64,000 nt of DNA, taken from positions 1,292,501 to 1,356,500 of the forward strand of contig JAIGNY010002230.1 of the NCBI GenBank assembly GCA_020152595.1, in the 5' to 3' direction. The translations under genes and the position numbers were made by a program. This DNA comes from Chiridota heheva. Its lineage: Eukaryota; Echinodermata; Holothuroidea; Apodida; Chiridotidae. The first letter of the stretch is position 1. Each line of letters begins with the position of its first letter. Shown here in pieces: positions 34,201 to 47,700 of the stretch. Under the pieces are notes generated by a model. That model did not search any database. It was not told the DNA's origin and saw nothing but the letters and a program-made list of their open reading frames with translations.

Positions 34201-37200
34201 ATTTCACCTCTCCAATTTGAACGACTACGCGGTGCAGAGTAAATGTTTGCGGCTAGCATGCGAGCACTCCAGATTCAAGTCTCACTGTGGCCACTGCATA
34301 ATTATTTTTCTGTTGCAGCTTTCAGGGATCTTTTGAGTATAATTATTTGTGATGTTTTCGCATCTTTCCTTTCTTTCTAAAAATTATAGATTAGTACCAT
34401 TGGAAAGAAAATTTCATAAGAATCAAAGAAGTTATACTTCTGCAAAAGAATGACCATTTGTCAACCAAATTTAGCCAAAAATTGCTTAATTTACGTCAAA
34501 GTTATACCTTACCTTCGATGCTATAAATATGCAATCTGGTCACATGACCTGATTCTAACGCACTTCTAACTGACCTTAAAAATGTAGTTACCAGCCCAGC
34601 TCTGACCTCCATAATACCTTTAAATTTATCTTTCTTCATCATGCCCTCTCCTCTGACTATATGTAGTCTTCCTTTCCCATCTCCCTGCTTCAATACTTTT
34701 CTACCTATTGCACTTCTTCAATTCCTCTAATCTTTTCTCCTACCTCTGATGTAATCTAACCTCTCGGGCACAATGTGATCTTTGATGTCGTAGTGCCGTT
34801 AAGCCTTAACAAACAAACAAAACGGAATAATTTTTGAATTATTTCAAAAGTTATTCTTTCTGAGTTATTGAGTCATGCCAGCTCAAAATCGTTTAATGTA
34901 AATCTGTGAAATTCTTTCCTAAATTTCAGTCACTGCAAATCATCAGATAATTTTCTCCTGCTAAATTTTGATCAAAGGTATGATAGAGATTCAAAACCTC
35001 TTGGTCATGTCCAACTGCTCCCATTAAAAAAAAAAAAAATTGTTAGCGGATGCTTGAAAAACAATAAGTGAAATGTAAGGTTTTCTCTTTGTAATGTCAC
35101 AAAATTGAACTAAAATTTGCATAATTTATAATGATAAGGCCTTAAAAATGAATGTCATAAGAAGGTCAATGTTGAATTAATTTTGATGAAACTTTTGGTC
35201 ATTTTGATAGATAATAGCATATTTTGATAGATAATAGCATATTTTGATAGATAATAGCATATTTTGATAGATAATAGCATATTTTGATAAATAATAGCAT
35301 ATTTTAATAGATAATAGCATATTCTGATAGATAATAGCATATTTTGATAGATAATAGCATATTTTGATAGATAATAGCATATTTTGATAGATGATAGCAT
35401 ATTTTAATAGATAATAGCATATGTTGATAGATAATAGCATATTTTGATAGATAATAACATATTTTGATAAATAATAGCATATTTTGATAGATAATAGCAT
35501 ATTTTGATAGATAATAGCATATTTTGATAGATAATAGCATATTTTGATAGATAATAGCATATTTTTTCGAATTAAGCACAAGTTGTTGCTATACCTCTCA
35601 GAGATTTTTAGGTTTCAAACCAAAAGAAAGAAAGAAAAAAAGTAAAAAACAATTGGTGTGACACTTGTATATATATTTCAATTGCATTTTGAGGTTCACA
35701 GAAAGAATTGCTGATGGTTGAATTTGATCAAGAGGTGTCACTTTTCGTTCCATCCTCGTACACGTTTAAAGCCATTTTTTCTATCTATTAAACATGTAAA
35801 CGGTTGATGTAATAATAAGTTTTGCGAAATCCTTTTTCTCAAAAATGATCATTTGAACCTTTTTAACCTTAGGTTTGAAGTGAAAAAATATTCATGAAAG
35901 GATATATAATAAACAGACATTTTAGTCATGATATTCTTGTCTCCAAATTTAATCACAATAATTGTTGATCAAATGAGTTTTGATGTTCGCATTACAATTA
36001 AAATTGCATTAAAATTAAAATTCAAAAAAATTCAAACACTATTTTCTGCATGAGTGCCTATTGCATACCTCTATACACCCATTCGCTTATTTCGTAAACA
36101 TTAATAATGATGAACATTTGTTCATTACATTAATTCGTTACAATTATTTGAGAATAGTCTTGAGCACCTGAGAAAGTTTTCTGGCTGTGAGGCAATATTT
36201 TATTTTAAAGTACATGTTATGCCCCATCTCAATGACCAAACATAATATTATTATAAGTTAGAAAGACACATTACATTTTCAAAGGAATACATAACCATTG
36301 TCTGGATATGCAGTTATGACATCACAGTGAACACTTCAAGGTCACTTATTAGCACACTGGTGAAATCTTTGAAATACAATATTAAACTCATAATCAAAGT
36401 AAATATATCAACATAGGTTTTTCATCATTTTTAGCTCCACTATTCAAAGAATATAGTAGCGTTATTTAGCTCGACTATTCAAAAAATATAGTAGAGCTAT
36501 TTAGCTCGACTATTCAAAGAATATAGTAGAGCTATTGAGCTCGACTATTCAAAGAATATAGTAGAGCTATTTAGCTCGTCTATTCAAAGAATATAGTAGA
36601 GCTATTTAGCTCGACTATTCAAGGAATATAGTAGAGCTATTTAGCTCCGATTATTCAAAGAACATAGTAGAGCTATTTAGCTCGACTATTCAAAGAATGT
36701 AGTAGAGCTATTTAGCTCGACTATTCAAAGACTATAGTAGAGCTATTTAGCTCAACTATTCAAAGAATATAGTAGAGCTATTTAGCTCGACTATTCAAAG
36801 AATATAGTAGAGCTATTCTACTACCTCTGGCGTCTGCGTCCGGTTATAGTTTTGTAAAGCTTTGGTTAAAAATTTTGGCTTAGAGTTTTTGGTTAAAGTT
36901 TTTATAAGTTATGAATGGTGTACATTCATGTAACTTGGCATAAGGGTAAAGGACATGGGTACTGTTTAAATGAGCATGATTGGGGGGTTGTGTGTACATA
37001 CTTATTAACTTGTTTGCATAACAATGAAAATATTTGTCAACTTAAAGTTTGTGTAAAGTTTTAGTTAAAGTTTTCGGTTAAAATTTTCATAAGTTAGAAA
37101 TGGTGTTCATTTATGTAACTTGGCATAGGGGTAGAGGACATGGGTGTTGTTCAAATGAGCATGATTTAGGGGTTGTGTGTACATAATAATTAACTTATTT

Positions 37201-40200
37201 GCATAACAATGAAAATATTTGTCCAGTTAAAGTTTTTGTAAAGTTTCGGTTAAAGATTTTGGTTAAAGTTTTTGGTTAAAGTTTTCATAAGTTGTGAATG
37301 GTATACATTCATGTAACTTGGCATAGGGGTAGAAGACATGGGTATTGTTAATGAGCATGATTGGGGGGTTGTGTGTGCATACTAATTAGCTAATTTGCAT
37401 GACGAAAATATTTGTCCAGTTAAAGTGTTTGGTTTAACTTTTCATAACTGAAGTTATGAATGGTGTTTATTCATGTAACTTGACATAGGGGTAGAGGATA
37501 CTGTTTAAATAAACATGATTGGGAGGTTGTGTGTGCATATCAATTAGGTTATTTGCATAACAATAGACTTTGCTGCAAAATGTTTGACCAGTGATCAAAA
37601 ATTCATGGCTTATGACCTACTAATTTCACATTTCTAGTTTTGATTTAATATTGACATTCCTGACATCAATACCACTGGTTATGGTAAATATAAACAATGA
37701 GCAGAATGTGGGGTAGAAGATGACATGATGATAAAGTAGCTGAAGGAATTATTATGAGGGTGGGATTTCATGTGGACAGGGTGGAATTGTATGTAGGGCA
37801 GGGTGGGGTGGGATGTTGGTCAGGATGGTTGTCATGTTGGACAGGGTGGGTTGGCATGTGGAACAGGATGGGTTGGCATGTGGAACATGGTGGGTTGGCA
37901 TGTCGAACAGGGTGGGTCGACATGTGGGACAGGGTGGAATGGCATGTGGTGGAGTGTCATCTGGATTTCAGTTGTGATGCCATGTGGGTCATGCAAATGG
38001 TGGAATGACATACAGTATCTGGTTTTCAGGTGTGATTGCATCGAGTATAGGCATGAGATGACATTTGGGACAGGTTGGGATAGAATATGGGACAGTCTGG
38101 AATATGCATTATTAGCAGTGAAGGGATTTGTATCGTTTCCAATGTCTAGTTTGTCACATATTAAGCAATATTGTTTTGCATAATTTTGCTTTAATGTTAT
38201 TGTACACTTTTCATGCTGCTTGACTTTGTTTGACACACATATTTTCTTAATTTGGAAGTTGCATCACAATCCAGGATGTAGTTCTGGGAATGTGTAGGGG
38301 TTGGGGAGGGTACAAGTTGGAAATGGGTCTCAAAGACATTCTTTCATGACATTGGCAAGTCAGGGCCTCTCCTTTCTTTGTTATTCAATTGATAGAACTA
38401 AAAGAGGTGTTAAAGACTGCTACCTTTTACATGTTTTCTCAGTTACTAGGTGAAATAAACTTGAGTGTTTTTTTTTGTCTTAAAAGATCTGTGAAAACTC
38501 AAAGATATTTTGAATCTTGTAGTAAAATGTTGTGCAAATTAACAAAGCAAATGAAAATGTTAGTGTATCTTTCAAAGCTTAAGTAATTTGGAATCATTTG
38601 CCCCTGCTACCCTATTTCTGTACATACTTCCCTCTATAAGCCCATTCTCTATACTAGCTTTGAATTGTTGAGCATACTGTCTTTCCGTCAGTTCTTGTTT
38701 TTCTTAATATCCTCTGTCATCCTCTGTCATAGATTTGAAAATTAGATGAACATGCATGCACAACCACTGAAATTATTCTTTCTATCAAATTGTTTCCATT
38801 TTTTTTAATCCAGCTCAACACGCAACAAGATCGTTTTAGGCAAACCATCGAATCCCTCCAGGGAGAACTGGAAATGATTTGTCAGCACCATCACTATTTG
38901 GACAATCAACTTGACGAGCTTGTCAAACCGCGGGAACCGAAGCCGCCGAGTCGGGTCACGTTCAGACCCAACAGTAAAGACCAGAGTGGGAGGAGTTCTA
39001 CCAGGCTGAGTGGAAAAGGTATATATCTTTTTTGCTAAGTGGCGTACAAGTTGAAAGTGTTCTAGGGGTTAAAATTGTTTTGCATGGGTGTAGCCATGGG
39101 ATTGGCCAGGTTGTTGACCCACCTCCCCCCCAACAGCTCCCCCAGAAGTTAAAAAGGTCCAGAAACCTTGATGAAATGTCCAAACAAATTCTTACACTCC
39201 AGAAGCTTTGCTAAAAGGTCTAGATTTTGAGGCAATGAAGTTTTTCGTTGCTCTTCAATAAAATTTAATCACCGAAGAGTTCAGAGACACAACTATTTTT
39301 ACACAATTTTGGAAAACATTTTACACCCATCAGCATTTGTTTTCATTCTATACAAATGGCTGGCTACATCCCTGTTTTGTCAGTCTAAAATCGTCTCGTT
39401 TTTAAAATATAATTCTGATTTTGATCCCTAATAAACTTTTTAGTTTAAACACTTATTCAACAATTTCGTTTGCAAGTTGATGCTATTTTGAGGAGTGAGT
39501 TTTGGCAAATTAAACATGACGGTCAAAAATGGGTAAAGGACATGTATATGTTTAATATCTTAATGTCTATTTTGGAAAGTTTCAAGGTTTAATGGCAACC
39601 ATTGTGGTGCTGATAACAATTAATCATGAACATGTTATGCAGATGGCCTTGTGTAAGAGCAGAACCATGGCCACAACTATCAACTAATTGTTGGCGTACT
39701 TCTAAAATTTAACTGGGCTTACTGGGTTACGGTCTGTAAATAAATTATTTTGTAACAGCTCTGTCATAAACCAGAAAAGTGAAAGTGTAAGCTTCCAATA
39801 TCGGCAACATTTTCTGCTGATATTGCATTTCTACACCTGTTTGAAGGTCATCTAAGCCCAGGCTCTTTACTTTCAACTAGTTTTATCAGCCTAACGGCTT
39901 CTTGGCGTATTTTATTTTCTGAAAATGCATGGTCTCTTTGTGTGGGAAGTGTACCAGTTCTACCAAAATTTCATTAATTTCAATTGAACACTTGAAACTT
40001 AAAGTTGTTCTATTTTCCTGATTTTTGGAAACTTTGTTGTGATTAATTGTTTAAAACACTTGCAAATTTTGGCGATTAAACGATTAGTGAATTAATCACA
40101 AAACAACAGCACCAAAACATTGTCCAGCACTTATATTTTGACATACAACCTGTGCGTAATACGTATATGTGAAGTGATTTTTAATGGATTAGTTCAGTGG

Positions 40201-43200
40201 TCAAAAACATCTTAATATGAAAGTGGACAGAAATGTGACGAAATTACTCTTGATAATCTTATTCCATTCAATAGAGACTTAGACCTTTACAAACTCAGTT
40301 TAGCTCAACTTGATTTCTTCAAAGCCTCCTTGCTTGCCCCCTGTACAACAGGGCTTCCCTCACTCCCCACAACTTAATAGCTGAGCTCTTCCAGAAAACC
40401 CTCCAGATAAAAATATCTACTTCCTTCATTATGCTTCCTTCTACAACCATATTTAGTCCTCCTCTCCCACCCCCTTCCTCTACTTTCGCCCCTTTTTTCA
40501 CCCATGCACTTCCTCTCTTGATCCCAGTTTTCTGGCTTTTAATTCCAGTGTTTCTCAACCTCCCCCTATTTTCTTTTCTTCCTACTGGAATGATCTAACC
40601 TCTCAGGCACAATTTGACTCTCGTTGTTGTGGTGCCGTTAAGCAAACAAACTACCGATCAACTGCTGGGGGATTTTTCCCTTTGTTACCCAACCAATCAA
40701 CTGCTATTGGAATTTTCCTTTTGTTACCCAACCAATCAACTGCCATTGGAATTTTCCTTTTGTTACCAACCAATCAAGTGCTGGAGGAATTTTCCCTTTG
40801 TTATCCAACCAATCAACTGCTGGGGTAATTTTCCTTTTGTTACCCAACCAATCAACTGCTGGGGTAATTATCCCTTTGTTACCCAACCAATCAACTGCTA
40901 TTGGAATTTTCTCTTTGTTACCCAACCAATCAATTGATGGGGGAACTTTTCCTTTGTTACCCAACCAATCAGCTGCTATTGGAATTTTCCCTTTGTTATC
41001 CAACCAATCAACTACTGGCAGAATTTCCCTTTGTTTAAAGTTTAAAGTTCAAAGTTCATTTATAAGATAAAAGACTTTTCTTCAAAATATATGAACAATA
41101 ATTATGTGAAGATTAGGGCGCCAACCGTATACAGCAGACTTACTACACTAGTCATTTCTACATAGATAAAACAGAGCTTTAAACTTGAATACTTCCCTAA
41201 CGGAATGTTTTATTGAAGTAGTTTCTTCACCATTTTGTTTCTAGTGAAGTCCTCTTTCATAAAAGATGAACTTGGTTGATCCCAGAACTAATCCTTTAAC
41301 CTTTACACTACCATGTGGTAAAAATATTGCTGTTTTCAAACCACCTTTTTCTAAAAGATAAAATTGGGACCTTAGCAAAGTTATGTATGAGTAATCTTAG
41401 TATCATTTAAAAGTACTCAAATATTTCTTTCACAAAATGTAAATTTCTTATAGGACTTATATTAAAGATTTTTGTTTTTGAAACTTATCAAACTCCAAGA
41501 TCATATTTTTGCTTCAAAATCAAACACACAAGTCCTGAGACACAATAGTATTGATTTCTGGTCAAATTGTTATTTTACCTATCTGCAATCTTTTGTTCTG
41601 GGAGAATTTCTTAAAATTTTATGAAGTTTTGATATTTTTGACATAATTTAGAGAAAAAATTGTGTACTAAATCTATATATCGCCCATGCTTCATTGAACC
41701 ACCATTTAAAACTACTCAAAATCTTCTTTTATTTGATATATAAATAAAGGTATACCCCCTCTAAACTGACCCAAAACTATAAGAATTAAATTTCACCTTT
41801 AAGTAAGTAATGATTACATAGTGTAGCGGGTATTAACGGTACTAGCACACAAGGGCACCAGGTTCGAGCCTCCAGGCTACCGCACTAAATTTTCTGACAT
41901 GGTTTTCAGAGGTCATGGGTCAAAATTATTTGAGTGTTGTCTCATCTTTTCCTTCTCGCTAAAAATCGTAGATTATCATCATTGAAAAGGAAATTTGATA
42001 AAGAATCTAAATATGTAACACAAATCTCTTGTTTTCAGTATTCACAAGAAATTATACTTGTGTAAAGAAAGATTGGCCCATTTGTTGACCGAATTTAGCT
42101 AAAAATTGTTTAATTTGGATATATTTGTCCATTTTTCCTAATTTTGCTTTCATTACTCAAAAGATCAATATCTTAGCTTGCAATAAAACCAAACTTGTAA
42201 TGAAAGAAAAGTTGTCAAAAATTCATATGAAAAAAAGTTCCAAAAATTTGGCTCACATTTTTCAAAACCCTGTTAGAGTAAGGTTAAAATTCACAAAGAT
42301 TCTGAGGAATTAAAGGATAGGATGTATAAGTCAGACTGATTTCAGTCATTTCCTCAAACGGAATTAGGTTTTGCCATAACTTTGCTTGTATGTTTTGTTT
42401 TATATCTAGTGTTAATATCATTCACGGTGTAAAAATGGTGAATTTCATTTATATGCATAATGGGCGTTATATGGTACTGTTGAAAAGACCTTGTAAACAG
42501 CTTCTCGAAAACAATACTCTGGATTCATGTCATATGTGGTACATGAATAGCTTTTTATCCATAGATGTACCCTAATGTGCACTTTTGTTTTTGGTGATGA
42601 TGTCATTCACATTGATAAGTGGGTGGGGCATAATGTAAAAATCAGGATATGTTCATATATTTTAAAAGAATGCATGTTTAATTTCTTTCTTGTGTGGTAC
42701 CATCCCAGACAAAAGTACATTCCACTTTTTTTCTTCCCCTCATACCCCCTTTTTCAATGTTGCAGATATATTACCAAAACCTTTTCTTGCAAATCGCACA
42801 CGAAAGTTGAAAGTCGCATTATAGAGATATAAAACAGCTCCTTGTTGGACACGTTTTCGTTGATAAATATCACATTAAATCTAAACCTCGCAATACATTT
42901 TGTGTCTTAAGCCCCAACAGAATCTAAAATCTGTCTATATTTTTGTATTGCTCGCAACAGAAACCACAATCCAGCACAAGCAATTAGCAGCAATTACACC
43001 AGGGATTTCTTATTTCTACAATCCACACACTTCACCTCACTTTCCATGATTGTAATCTGACATTGATAGTAAACAGATTTCACTGCAGCTGCACTGACTT
43101 TCACACTCAACACAGGAAAAAAATATTTCCCTGTGGTCAAAAGTGTCTGGCTTGAAGTAATGATTTACAAATAGTGTGGTATTTAACAGTGAAGGTTTTG

Positions 43201-44694
43201 TTTGTTTATTAATGGGTGATGTTAGGTTATGTTTTTGTTCAACCTTGTAGGCTTTGAGGATATTGGACTAAAAAGCTATTGCAACAGTTATTCATCAGGA
43301 TGTTTCGTATTACAAGTGTTATGAATTGAATCTGTGAATTGCAAAAAGATTCCTTTCATAGATACGAAATGTCCATTCTCCTGCTACTTTTTCTCAAAAT
43401 ATCATGTCATGCTGAAAAGTTACTCTTTAAGCCTACTTGCATTCGACACCCGAGTTAATCCTGAAAACTTGGGTATATATTGTGCTTCCACTCCAAACAA
43501 TGATTGTTTATCTACCATTCCCATGCACACCACAGTCAAGTAGCCCAAGGTTATTTGTGTGTATTAGATTACAGAAAGCCAGTGCTGAGTAATCAGGGCA
43601 CTTTTGTGATTGAAATCACTCGTCCGTGTTAGGTGTCTTAGTGGTAGAAAGTTGTTTGCAAACTGGTGATAAAAATAGTTGTGTATTATATGTCTGAGGT
43701 GATGTGTGCATTAACTGTGAATGATTGACAGACCATTTCTCCTAAGGAAAGATATTGCTTCATGGTTCCATTATAATTTAAAAGAAAAGAATCAATATTG
43801 GATAACAGCAAGTCTGTCTTCCTTTTACCATAAATTAATCATGATATTATGATATAAACATTACACAATCGATCCCTTGCCAAACTATACCTTCACAAAA
43901 TTATACATACTGTACATTTTGAAAAACTCAGACATTCGTGGACAAAAATACTTGGCACCTTTTCCCTTCCCCTATTTAATGTTGCAGACATATTACGAAA
44001 ACCTTTTCTTGCAAATTGAGTACCAGCATTGAATAGAGGTGAAAGGTGAAAAAGTGTCAAGATTTTTGTCCCTTATTGTAGTTTATAAAACGCTTGAATT
44101 TCAAGCATGCTTTGCGGGCAGGGGCTATGTTGTTTCAAAAAGGAGTTTTTAGTCACATTTCACATGAATTTCCTTTTTTCAAATTTCAAAAGTTTCTTAC
44201 AAATTTTGTCTTGAGCTCACTCTGTATTACAATTTATTATAAAAGTTTAATATGGAGGCATCAAAGACAATTACACTAGCCATATATTCATATAATATGA
44301 ACATACATAAATAATCCTTGCACTACTGATAGGTCAAAGACATTTGCAAACTACCTACAAAGTATAAAAAAGAATAGTGTTTATATGAAAAATTCTCATT
44401 TCCACTTTATGGCGGCATCTCTTAGCAAATAGCATGTCTTTGATGTTCACTAAAATGCCTGCGTTACTTAATTGTGCGCCTCATTAGATATCAAAGTAAT
44501 AGCCGTCTCCTAATGTACTTTTATCAGTTGCAATTAAACGTGCTAGTAGATATGAAGTATGAATACAGTAAATATTTAGATTTCTTTATAAATAGATTTT
44601 TATTTTCAATGTTTGATGATTCCCCTGTCACAATTAAGAAACTGAACAAGGAAGCATTCTTTTTGAAGAAGATAATTAGAAGGATGAATATAAA

Positions 44695-44741
<47 letters not shown>

Positions 44742-47700
44742 TATATTATGTATATTATATATATTATATATATATATATATTGTATATATTATATATATA
44801 TATATATATCATATATATATAGATATATAATATATATATCATATATATATATATGTTATATATTATATGTATGCAAGAAATCATATCCAATGGAGTTTTA
44901 GGTACAGAATCTAGCAAAAATACAATAAAATACAGAAAGACTTTGAGGAATATGAGGACGTGACATCACAACTAGTCTGATTTCAGTCGTTTTTACACAA
45001 ATGAAAGAACTTTAAGCTTCAGTATCTCCTCAATGGAATAAGGTGTTTTAAGCACTCTTTATATAAGATACACTTTTTGAACATTGATTTAATCGAGTTT
45101 ATCTTTATTGTTATATACAAAGGAAGTATCTGTATAGACATTTTCAAATTAAGAAATTCACTTGTCCATAATTGTATAATGTATGGGGGAGTCTTATCGA
45201 CCAATCAAATACTGCAGGATTATTGTGTAAGACTGGGGGTTATTTTCATTCACACCGATAAATGCAATTTCTATTTCAAAGACACTAATTTTGCAAGTCA
45301 GGATAAAACAACCCCGCCTCCTCTAGGAAGTAATAAATGAATACTTGACCCCAAAAAGGATAAAACCGTGAGTGAGCATTCAATAAAACACAGAAAACCA
45401 ATATATGAGGATACCAGAAATCTTTAGAGTATTTCTGATAGAATAGCAATAATAATGTGGTCTGAGAGCTATGTTGCAATATCAATACAAATTATAAGTT
45501 TAAGATAACTTTTGGATTTAACTTGTGAAACCTGTGTCCACCCTTAAAATTAAATATCTAGAATTCATCTCAGAAAGGTTCTGCTCAAGTGCACTTCTCG
45601 GATGGTGAACGTTTAGATTGAAAATCCCTCTCTGTCGTCGAAACCTCAGAATACAGGATTACAGAATACTGTATGTTCACGTTGGCTCGAAGATTTGTAA
45701 GTTGCAAGTAATCAAGTTTCCGTCTCTGGAACAATGAGTAATGATCAGAGTATTGAAAATAGGGTTATTTCTGATGCTTTTCAATGTCCTGCTTCAGTGC
45801 AGTAGTTTACTCAAATATTACTTCTCACAAGATGGTGATGGATTATTTCAAAACAATTATTCGAAGTTTCTGCTCATGAACTGCAGAGTAGCAAAATGTT
45901 CAAGTTGAATAAAATTTTATTTCAAATTTTGTCTGGAACAAGACTTTGATCAGACTTCTCGATAATTTCTTCTGTCAACAGATGTTGTACTCGGTTGGTC
46001 GTTTGAGTTCTGTCAACAGATGTTGTTCTTGGTTGGTCGTTTGAGTTCTTCCGTCAACTTATGTTGCACTTGGTTGGTCGTTTGAGTTCTTCTCTCAACA
46101 GATGTTGTACTTGGTTGGTCGTTTGAGTTCTTCTCTCAACAGATATTGTACTTAGTTGGCTGTTTGAGTTCTTCTGTCAACAGATGTTGTACTTGGTTGG
46201 TTGTTTGAGGTCTTCTGTCAACAGATATTGTACTTGGTTGGTCGTTTAAGTTCTTCTCTTAACAGATGTTGTACTTAGTTGGCTGTTTGAGGTCTTCTGT
46301 CAACAGATGTTGTACTTGGTTGGTCTTTTAAGTTCTTCTCTTAACAGATGTTGTACTTAGTTGGCTGTTTGAGGTCTTCTGTCAACAGATATTGTACTTG
46401 GTTGGTCGTTTGAGTTCTTCTCTTAACAGATGTTGTACTTAGTTGGCTGTTTGAGGTCTTCTGTCAACAGATATTGTACTTGGTTGGTTGTTTAAGTTCT
46501 TCTGTCAACAGATGTTGTACTTGGTTGGTCGTTTAAGTTCTTCTCTTAACAGATGTTGTACTTAGTTGGCTGTTTGAGGTCTTCTGTCAACAGATATTGT
46601 ACTTGGTTGGTCGTTTGAGTTCTTCTCTTAACAGATGTTGTACTTAGTTGGCTGTTTGAGGTCTTCTGTCAACAGATATTGTACTTGGTTGGTCGTTTAA
46701 GTTCTTCTCTTAACAGATGTTGTACTTAGTTGGCTGTTTGAGGTCTTCTGTCAACAGATATTGTACTTGGTTGGTCGTTTGAGTTCTTCTCTTAACAGAT
46801 GTTGTACTTAGTTGGCTGTTTGAGGTCTTCTGTCAACAGATATTGTACTTGGTTGGTTGTTTGAGTTCTTCTGTCAACAGATGTTGTACTTGGTTGGTCG
46901 TTTGAGTTCTTCTCTTAACAGATATTGTACTTGGTTGGTCGTTTGAGTTCTTCTGTCAACAGATATTGTACTTGGTTGGTTGTTTGAGGTCTTCTGTCAA
47001 CAGATATTGTACTTGGTTGGTCGTTTAAGTTCTTCTGTCAACAGATATTGTACTTGGTTGGTCGTTTGAGTTCTTCTCTTAACAGATGTTGTACTCAGTT
47101 GGCTGTTTGAGTTCTTCTCTTAACAGATGTTGTACTTGGTTGGTTGTTTGAGTTCTTCTCTCAACATGTTGTACTTGGTTGGCCGTTTGAGTTCTTCTGT
47201 CAACAGATGTTGTACTTGGTTGGTCGTTTGAGTTCTTCTGTCAACAGATGTTGTACTTGGTTAGTCGTTTGAGTTCTTCTGTCAACAGATGTTGTACTTG
47301 GTTGGTCGTTTGAGTTCTTCTCTTAACAGATATTGTACTTGGTTGGTCGTTTGAGTTCCTCTCTTAACAGATGTTGTACTTAGTCGGCTGTTTGAGTTCT
47401 TCTCTTAACAGATGTTGTACTTGGTTGGCTGTTTGAGTTCTTCTCTCAACAGATGTTGTACTTGGTTGGTTGTTTGAGGTCTTCTGTCAACAGATATTGT
47501 ACTTGGTTGGTCGCTTGAGTTCTTCTCTTAACAGATATTGTACTTGGTTGGTCGCTTGAGTTCTTCTGTCAACAGATGTTGTACTTAGTTGGTTGTTTAA
47601 GTTCTTCTCTCAACAGATGTTGTACTTGGTTGGTTGTTTGAGGTCTTCTGTCAACAGGTATTGTACTTGGTTGGTCGTTTGAGTTCTTCTCTTAACAGAT

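Noticed and set aside
35155-35581. Minus-strand frames of 81-134 codons with YLSKYAIIYQN-type repeats
   Set aside because: Pure translation of the 20-bp tandem array in three frames; no splice context or conserved features.
37754-38236. Frames rich in Trp/Gly or His/Pro
   Set aside because: They follow a 22-bp G-rich minisatellite on both strands; no exon signals.
40614-41003. Frames with NKGKIPPA or LPNQST repeats
   Set aside because: Artefacts of the 40-bp tandem array.
41820-41885. Functional tRNA gene
   Set aside because: It has a good B-box word but lies inside a repeated TTAA-ended element with diverged sister modules; better read as a fossil tRNA-like module.
44474-44917. Tyr/Ile repeat frames on both strands
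   Set aside because: Translation of a (TA)n microsatellite.
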